From contig JAUZOL010000007.1 of the NCBI GenBank assembly GCA_030706455.1, positions 1 through 52,585 on the forward strand: 52,585 bases of DNA, written 5' to 3'. Every line of letters starts with the position of its first letter. The first letter of the stretch is position 1. Under the pieces are notes generated by a model that was not told the origin of the DNA, made no database searches, and saw only the letters and a program-made list of their open reading frames with translations. Positions 45,564-52,585 of this stretch are shown here, piece after piece. The stretch comes from Bacteroidota bacterium. GTDB lineage: Bacteria > Bacteroidota > Bacteroidia > Bacteroidales > Paludibacteraceae. The position numbers and the translations under genes were made by a program.

Positions 45564-46472
45564 ATGAAGCCTACATTATTTATTCTGGCGGCAGGAATGG
45601 GAAGCCGCTACGGAGGACTTAAACAACTAGACGGACTGGGTCCCAACGGAGAAACCATCATGGATTATTCGGTGTATGACGCCGTCAAAGCCGGATTTGG
45701 CAAAATCGTATTCGTCATCCGCCATCATTTCGAAAAAGATTTTCAGGAACAAATTATCCCCCGCTACAGAAATTTAATCCCGGTAGAAGTTGTATTTCAG
45801 GAGATAGAGTATGTCCCCGAAGGAATTGATTACAACAAAGAACGCTCCAAACCATGGGGAACCAATCATGCACTGCTGATGGGGAAAGAGGTAATTAACG
45901 AGCCTTTTGCCATCATCAATGCTGACGATTTCTACGGACGGGAGTCATTTCAGGTGCTGGCTGACTTTCTGGTATCGGTCGCGGACAAGAAAAATGCATA
46001 TTGCATGGTGGGCTACCGTGTCGGCAATACCCTCTCCGAAAGCGGAGCTGTAAGCCGTGGCGTTTGTGCCACCGACGAAAACGGCTATCTCACTTCGGTA
46101 GTGGAACGGACTCACATCGAAACCGCCGATGGCGATATTTTCTACCTGAACGAAGGCGGCGATAAACATTCGCTGGAATTCAACACGCCCGTATCGATGA
46201 ACATGTGGGGCTTTACTCCCGACTACTTTGCCTATTCCGAAGAGAGCTTTAAAAACTTCCTTCTCTCCAAAGGACAGGAACTGAAATCGGAATTTTACAT
46301 ACCGACCGTGGTCAACGAATTGATTGTGGCCGGAAAAGCCAGCTGCAAAGTGTTAGATACTCCTTCGCGTTGGTTCGGGGTCACTTATTCGGAAGATCGT
46401 CCGCAGGTGGTTCAAAAGATCAAAGACCTGATTGCACAAGGTATGTATCCTGAAAATTTATGGGCTAAATAA
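45564..46472 (+). CDS. Nucleotidyltransferase, probable sugar-1-phosphate uridylyltransferase
   Basis: From the ATG at 45564 the protein has 302 residues; an earlier in-frame ATG (45516) lies inside the galK terminator and precedes no conserved sequence. The N-terminus has the NTP-transferase signature FILAAGMGSRYGGLKQLDGL (residues 6-25), then AIINADDFYG with the metal-binding Asp pair, and FNTPVSMNMWGFTPDYF. There is no C-terminal hexapeptide domain. Such enzymes transfer UMP or dTMP from UTP/dTTP to a sugar 1-phosphate. Its place between galK and galE, with no galT in the window, suggests UTP-dependent activation of galactose 1-phosphate; glucose 1-phosphate is the alternative. galE begins 1 bp after its stop, so the pair is co-transcribed. 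Confidence 0.85.
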   Translation: MKPTLFILAAGMGSRYGGLKQLDGLGPNGETIMDYSVYDAVKAGFGKIVFVIRHHFEKDFQEQIIPRYRNLIPVEVVFQEIEYVPEGIDYNKERSKPWGTNHALLMGKEVINEPFAIINADDFYGRESFQVLADFLVSVADKKNAYCMVGYRVGNTLSESGAVSRGVCATDENGYLTSVVERTHIETADGDIFYLNEGGDKHSLEFNTPVSMNMWGFTPDYFAYSEESFKNFLLSKGQELKSEFYIPTVVNELIVAGKASCKVLDTPSRWFGVTYSEDRPQVVQKIKDLIAQGMYPENLWAK

Positions 46473-46473
46473 A

Positions 46474-47514
46474 ATGGCAACGATGAAGAAAATAATAGTC
46501 ACGGGAGGAGCCGGCTACATCGGTTCTCATACAGTAGTCGAATTACAACAAGCCGGTTTTGAAGTCATCATTATCGACAACCTTTCCAACTCACGAGTAG
46601 AAGTTATTTCCGGCATAGAAAAGATAACCGGCATCCGTCCTCATTTTGAAAATCTGGACTGCCTCGATTATATCGGGCTGGACAAATTACTAAAAAAACA
46701 CGAGGGCGTAGATGCTATCATTCATTTTGCTGCCAGCAAGGCCGTAGGCGAATCGGTTGAAAAGCCTTTGTTGTACTACCGCAACAATCTGGTGTCGTTG
46801 ATGAATTTACTGGAACTGATGCCTGTACATGGCATTAAAAATATTGTTTTTTCGTCGTCCTGCACCGTTTACGGCCAACCCGACGAACTACCGGTTTCAG
46901 AAAATGCACCTATCAAACCGGCGCTTTCACCGTACGGAAACACCAAGCAGGTTTGTGAAGAGATCATCCGCGACACTTTGCATGCAAGCAAAAGCATGAA
47001 GGCCGTGTTGTTGCGTTATTTCAATCCAATAGGAGCTCACCCTTCGGCATTGATTGGAGAATTACCCAATGGAGTTCCCAACAATCTGGTACCGTTTATC
47101 ACACAAACAGCCATCGGATTGCGCAAGCAGCTGAGCGTTTTCGGCAACGATTACAATACACCCGACGGCTCGTGCATCCGCGACTACATCAACGTGGTGG
47201 ATCTTGCCAAAGCACACGTAACCGCCATGAAACGCATGCTCGACAACAAATGCGAAGAATCCGTCGAGGTTTTCAACCTGGGTACGGGACGCGGACTATC
47301 GGTGCTTGAAATCATTGACATCTTTCAAAAAGTAAACGGGGTTGAAGTTCCGCACAAGATAGTCGGGCGTCGGGATGGAGATATCGAAAAGGTGTGGGCC
47401 AATCCGGAACGAGCAAACAAAGTACTCGGCTGGACAGCAGTCGAATCTATTGAAGATACCCTGCGATCTGCATGGACCTGGGAAAAACGTTTAGCAGAAG
47501 AGAGAATCAAATAA
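46474..47514 (+). CDS. galE: UDP-glucose 4-epimerase
   Basis: From the ATG at 46474, which follows the upstream stop by 1 bp, the protein has 346 residues, normal for GalE. The NAD-binding motif is GGAGYIGSH (residues 11-19). The catalytic set is readable as Ser128/Ser129 in FSSSCTVYG and Tyr154/Lys158 in SPYGNTK. Other hallmarks are HFAASKAVGES, RYFNPIGAHPS, RDYINVVDLAKAH, FNLGTGRGLSVLE and GRRDGDIEKVWANPERA. It interconverts UDP-galactose and UDP-glucose in the cytosol. It closes a galactose-to-UDP-glucose route with galK and the nucleotidyltransferase. Confidence 0.97.
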   Translation: MATMKKIIVTGGAGYIGSHTVVELQQAGFEVIIIDNLSNSRVEVISGIEKITGIRPHFENLDCLDYIGLDKLLKKHEGVDAIIHFAASKAVGESVEKPLLYYRNNLVSLMNLLELMPVHGIKNIVFSSSCTVYGQPDELPVSENAPIKPALSPYGNTKQVCEEIIRDTLHASKSMKAVLLRYFNPIGAHPSALIGELPNGVPNNLVPFITQTAIGLRKQLSVFGNDYNTPDGSCIRDYINVVDLAKAHVTAMKRMLDNKCEESVEVFNLGTGRGLSVLEIIDIFQKVNGVEVPHKIVGRRDGDIEKVWANPERANKVLGWTAVESIEDTLRSAWTWEKRLAEERIK

Positions 47515-47646
47515 ACCACTTATTTTCTAACCATTAATAACCATTCACATCACGACAGAAACGGTCATGAAGTCTGACGCAACAATAGTTTATATCGAGA
47601 GTTCTCAGCAACATGTAGTTTTATCTGATTCAAATTTTAGTCACAG

Positions 47647-49986
47647 ATGAAAAAGCGCCTTATTTCCTTCTTCATTATGTTATTTGCGGTAGCTATTTCA
47701 ATATCAGCAAAAACACCAAATGAAAACACTGCCGGGTCATTTACCTCCGGTCAAAACACATTCCTGCTCAATGGCAAACCCTTCGTGGTAAGAGCCGGAG
47801 AGCTGCACTACACCCGAATTCCGAAAGCCTATTGGGACGAACGCATCAAACTTTGCAAGGCAATGGGCATGAACACGATATGTATTTACCTGTTTTGGAA
47901 CTTCCACGAACAGCAACAAGGCGTTTTTGATTTTACCGGACAGAAGGATGTGGCTGAGTTTGTTCGGTTGATCCAGAAAAACGGAATGTATTGCATAGTT
48001 CGTCCAGGTCCGTACGTGTGTGCCGAATGGGACATGGGCGGACTACCCTGGTGGTTGCTAAAAAAGCAGGATCTGAAGGTACGCCGCATGTCGGATAATT
48101 TCTTTATGGACAGGGTAAAAGTCTATCTGACAGAAGCAGGTAAGCAACTGGCTCCATTGCAAATTCAAAACGGAGGGCCAATTATCATGGTGCAGGTGGA
48201 AAACGAATATGGAACATGGGGAGACGATCAGAAATACATGGAAACCATGCGCGATAATATTCGTCAGGCCGGATTCGATAAGGTACAACTGTTGCGTTGT
48301 GACTGGGCTTCGAACTTCTTCAAATATAATCTTGACGGAGTAGCACAAGCACTCAATTTCGGTGCCGGATCGAACATTGAAAACGAATTTCAGAAGTTCA
48401 AAGAGTTGCACCCGACAGCGCCATTGATGTGCGGCGAATACTGGACAGGGTGGTTCGACCAATGGGGTCGCCCGCACGAAACCCGCGAAATCAATAGTTT
48501 TATCGGTAGTTTGAAAGATATGATGGACCGTAAAATTTCCTTCAGCCTCTACATGGCTCACGGAGGAACTTCGTTCGGACAGTGGGCTGGTGCCAACGCT
48601 CCTGCCTATGCTCCGACTACCTCGTCGTACGACTACAATGCGCCTATTGATGAAGCCGGCAACCCGACAGATAAGTTTTATGCTATCCGTGATTTACTGA
48701 AAAATTACCTGCAAGAGGGCGAATCTTTGCCGGAAATTCCGCAAAATCCGGAGAAAACGATTACTGTTCCAACCATTTCTTTTTCGTTGACGGCCAACGT
48801 ATTCGACAATTTACCGATTGCCAAACAGAGCGAAAAGATTCAGTCGATGGAGAATTTCGATCAGGGATGGGGTTCTATTCTTTACCGGAAAACAATACCG
48901 GCTTGCAAACATACCCAACAATTGGTACTAAAAGAGATGCACGACTGGGCAACGGTCTACATTAACGGCAAAGCGATCGGTTCGCTCGACCGAAGGAAAG
49001 GAGAAAACAGCATTGAACTGCCTGCGCTCAAAGCCGCATCCCGCCTCGATATTTTGGTTGAAGGCATGGGTCGTGTCAACTACGGGGAGGCCATTATCGA
49101 CCGAAAAGGGATTACCGAAAAAGCAACACTTGACGGCACGGAACTGAAAAACTGGAAAATATACAACCTGCCGGTAGATTACAAGTTCCAGACCAAAGCC
49201 AGGTTTGCTCAAAAGCCTGCTAACGGACCAGCATGGTACAAAGCCTCGTTCGATATGAAAGAGACCGGATATACCTACCTCGATATGAGTTCCTGGGGGA
49301 AAGGGATGGTTTGGGTAAATGGTTATAACCTGGGTCGTTTCTGGAAAATAGGCCCCACACAAACTCTTTGTATTCCGGGCTGTTATCTCAAAAAAGGCAA
49401 AAACGAAATCATTGTACTCGATATTGACAAACCCTCCAAAACAGTGATTACCGGACTGAATCATCCAATCCTCGATCGCATTGTAAAAATTGAAAGCAAA
49501 GATGGCAAAGTGAAGAAAAGCCTTAATCTGAACGGAGCCAATCCTGTGGCTGCTGGCACTTTCACCTCCGAAAACGGATGGAAAAGCGTAACGCTCGATG
49601 AAATGACGACCGGCCGTTATTTCTGTTTTGAAGCCCTGAATGCACAAAACCCGGATGACCACAGCACTTCTGCCGCTGAATTTGAAATAATGGATGCAGA
49701 CGGAAAAGCAATCTCTTCGATCAATTGGAAAGTGGTTTTTGTGGACAGCGAAGAAACTGCAAAAGTAGCCAATGGCGCCGACAAATTATTTGATATACAA
49801 GAATCTATCATCTGGCAAACAAAAATTGGTGATAAGACCAACCATCCGCATCAGGTGGTGATTGACATGGGGTCTGCCGTAAAAGTAAAAGGATTCCGCG
49901 TGTTACCCAGAACGGATAAAAGCGATGCAGGCAAAGTAAAAGATTATCGTTTCTACCTACAGGAAAAACCATTCAAAATAGAATAA
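47647..49986 (+). CDS. GH35 beta-galactosidase
   Basis: The 779-residue protein has a signal peptide (MKKRLISFFIMLFAVAISIS, cleaved near AK). The GH35 TIM barrel (about 33-360) has the family pattern GGPIIMVQVENEYGTWGDD with acid/base Glu187 and CGEYWTGWFDQWG with nucleophile Glu264, plus CIYLFWNFHEQQQGVFDF and RPGPYVCAEWDMGGLPWWL. Beta-sandwich domains follow (WGSILYRKTI, MVWVNGYNLGRFWKIGPTQT), and the last ~150 residues look like a discoidin-type carbohydrate-binding module. It should release terminal beta-galactose in the periplasm. The GH43 gene begins 10 bp downstream, so they form an operon. The 132-bp gap upstream has no recognisable operator copy. Confidence 0.95.
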   Translation: MKKRLISFFIMLFAVAISISAKTPNENTAGSFTSGQNTFLLNGKPFVVRAGELHYTRIPKAYWDERIKLCKAMGMNTICIYLFWNFHEQQQGVFDFTGQKDVAEFVRLIQKNGMYCIVRPGPYVCAEWDMGGLPWWLLKKQDLKVRRMSDNFFMDRVKVYLTEAGKQLAPLQIQNGGPIIMVQVENEYGTWGDDQKYMETMRDNIRQAGFDKVQLLRCDWASNFFKYNLDGVAQALNFGAGSNIENEFQKFKELHPTAPLMCGEYWTGWFDQWGRPHETREINSFIGSLKDMMDRKISFSLYMAHGGTSFGQWAGANAPAYAPTTSSYDYNAPIDEAGNPTDKFYAIRDLLKNYLQEGESLPEIPQNPEKTITVPTISFSLTANVFDNLPIAKQSEKIQSMENFDQGWGSILYRKTIPACKHTQQLVLKEMHDWATVYINGKAIGSLDRRKGENSIELPALKAASRLDILVEGMGRVNYGEAIIDRKGITEKATLDGTELKNWKIYNLPVDYKFQTKARFAQKPANGPAWYKASFDMKETGYTYLDMSSWGKGMVWVNGYNLGRFWKIGPTQTLCIPGCYLKKGKNEIIVLDIDKPSKTVITGLNHPILDRIVKIESKDGKVKKSLNLNGANPVAAGTFTSENGWKSVTLDEMTTGRYFCFEALNAQNPDDHSTSAAEFEIMDADGKAISSINWKVVFVDSEETAKVANGADKLFDIQESIIWQTKIGDKTNHPHQVVIDMGSAVKVKGFRVLPRTDKSDAGKVKDYRFYLQEKPFKIE

Positions 49987-49996
49987 TCCATCGAAT

Positions 49997-50992
49997 ATGC
50001 AGTTAAACAAAATCATATTATTGCTCTTTGTTACAACCGCTTTCGTGTGTACAACGACAGCTCAGGCAGCAAAAAGAAGCGCTATTGTAAATGGAGAAGA
50101 TCTGACGGATACGAAAGGAAATGTCATCAACGCGCATGGAGGCGGATTCCTGAAAGTGGGCAACTATTTCTACTGGATCGGCGAAAACCGTCACGACAAT
50201 GTCCTGGTATCTTGTTACCGTTCTACCGACCTGTTGAATTGGGAGTTCCGTGGCGATCTGCTGACCCGCCAGTCGAATCCGGAGTTGGCCGATGCTAATA
50301 TCGAGCGCCCCAAAGTGGTTTATAATACCAAAACAAAACAGTTTGTGATGTGGATGCATTACGAAAAACGTAGCGATTACAGCCTTGCAAGAGCTGCCGT
50401 AGCCGTTTCCAACGACATTGAAAAACCCTTTACTTACCAGCGTAGCTTTCGCCCGTTCGGCAATATGTCGCGCGACTGTACTCTGTTCATTGACGATGAC
50501 GGATCGGCCTATTTTTTCTCCTCTGCACGCGAAAATTACGACATGATGATGTACCGTCTGACCGACGATTTCCTTGACGTAAAAGAACAGGTAGCCACAC
50601 TTTGGCCCGGAGGTCACCGCGAAGCACCGGCCGTAGTAAAACGCAACGGATACTATTTCATGATAACTTCCGGATGCACAGGCTGGGCTCCCAATCAGGC
50701 AAAATACGCTGTTGCAAAGTCCATCCGTGGTCCATGGTCGGAGTTGAACAATATTGCAGACAACACTACCTATCATTCTCAGTCGACCTATATTTTGCCA
50801 ATCATCGGAAAGAAAAACACCGCCTATCTCTATGTGGGCGATCGATGGGATGGGAAACACTATTTCAATTCGAAATACATTTTCCTGCCGTTGACATTCA
50901 GAAATGACACAACGATGGAAATGCCATGGAGTGAAACATGCACACCCGATGTGACGAAAGGCAAAATCGGACAAGCTAGCCAAAATAAATAA
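49997..50992 (+). CDS. GH43 family protein resembling exo-beta-1,3-galactanases (GH43_24 type)
   Basis: The 331-residue protein has a signal peptide (about 1-24). The five-bladed propeller has NAHGGGFLKVGNYFYWIGEN, ERPKVVYNTKTKQFVMWMHY, SRDCTLFIDDDGSAYFF, REAPAVVKRNGYYFMITSGC and TGWAPNQAKYAVA. These match the layout of exo-beta-1,3-galactanases such as Phanerochaete Pc1,3Gal43A, in which Glu102, Glu208 and Gln263 are the active residues and the usual GH43 Asp base is missing. Here Glu103 (ERPK), Glu209 (REAP) and Gln262 (YHSQS) sit at the equivalent places. Activity on the beta-1,3-galactan backbone of type II arabinogalactan is the best inference. It follows GH35 closely and is probably periplasmic. 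Confidence 0.85.
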   Translation: MQLNKIILLLFVTTAFVCTTTAQAAKRSAIVNGEDLTDTKGNVINAHGGGFLKVGNYFYWIGENRHDNVLVSCYRSTDLLNWEFRGDLLTRQSNPELADANIERPKVVYNTKTKQFVMWMHYEKRSDYSLARAAVAVSNDIEKPFTYQRSFRPFGNMSRDCTLFIDDDGSAYFFSSARENYDMMMYRLTDDFLDVKEQVATLWPGGHREAPAVVKRNGYYFMITSGCTGWAPNQAKYAVAKSIRGPWSELNNIADNTTYHSQSTYILPIIGKKNTAYLYVGDRWDGKHYFNSKYIFLPLTFRNDTTMEMPWSETCTPDVTKGKIGQASQNK

Positions 50993-51085
50993 TTTGCTTA
51001 GCATGTAACTACCCGACACCACTCTTTTTCTGTCTTAGAAGTAGACCCTTTTCTTACAGCATAAAACGAAACTTAATTATTCTAA

Positions 51086-52585
<1,500 letters not shown>

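Overview
The window looks like chromosomal DNA of a Bacteroidota organism, most likely of the order Bacteroidales. The evidence is two SusC/SusD pairs, two hybrid two-component sensor regulators (HTCS), outer-membrane CarboxypepD_reg/TonB proteins, DUF2807 and DUF5686 proteins, and promoters with the Bacteroidetes -7 box TAnnTTTG. I cannot name the species.

Layout. (1) 64-7564 holds general envelope genes: a TonB-dependent receptor-like barrel, two tandem DUF2807 proteins, a DUF5686 protein and a YbaK-type deacylase. (2) 7561-20850 is polysaccharide utilisation locus 1 (PUL1): DUF2264 protein, HTCS1, SusC1, SusD1 and a GH105 unsaturated-uronyl hydrolase, closed by a strong bidirectional terminator. 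(3) 20900-26615 on the minus strand runs HTCS2, a type III polyketide synthase and an isoprenylcysteine-methyltransferase-like enzyme. (4) 27001-32424 holds an AraC-type regulator, a sugar MFS transporter and a GH2-like hydrolase whose frame is cut by one in-frame TAA. (5) 32492-44123 holds a large DUF5107-TPR protein, SusC2, SusD2 and a GH2 beta-galactosidase. (6) 44307-52585 holds galK, a nucleotidyltransferase, galE, a GH35 beta-galactosidase, a GH43 protein resembling exo-beta-1,3-galactanases, and a LacZ-type GH2 cut by the window edge.

How it fits together. The enzymes point to a galactose-rich, uronic-acid-decorated plant glycan. Type II arabinogalactan is my best guess, with rhamnogalacturonan side chains as the alternative. 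SusCD pairs import oligosaccharides, periplasmic GH2/GH35/GH43/GH105/DUF2264 enzymes trim them, the MFS carrier takes up a monosaccharide, and GalK, the nucleotidyltransferase and GalE could convert galactose to UDP-glucose without GalT.

Main discovery. Four promoters (DUF2264 gene, susC1, susC2, galK) each have a degenerate element TTGAA-N11-CCT ending 20-21 bp upstream of a -7 box. A second, weaker copy lies about 21-22 bp further upstream. The two HTCS proteins have almost identical DNA-binding domains, so both loci may form one regulon. Other points of interest are the polyketide pair placed behind a glycan sensor, a G8 tract at the catalytic Cys codon of the polyketide synthase, and the in-frame stop in the GH2 gene. 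All product calls come from reading motifs; no database search was run.
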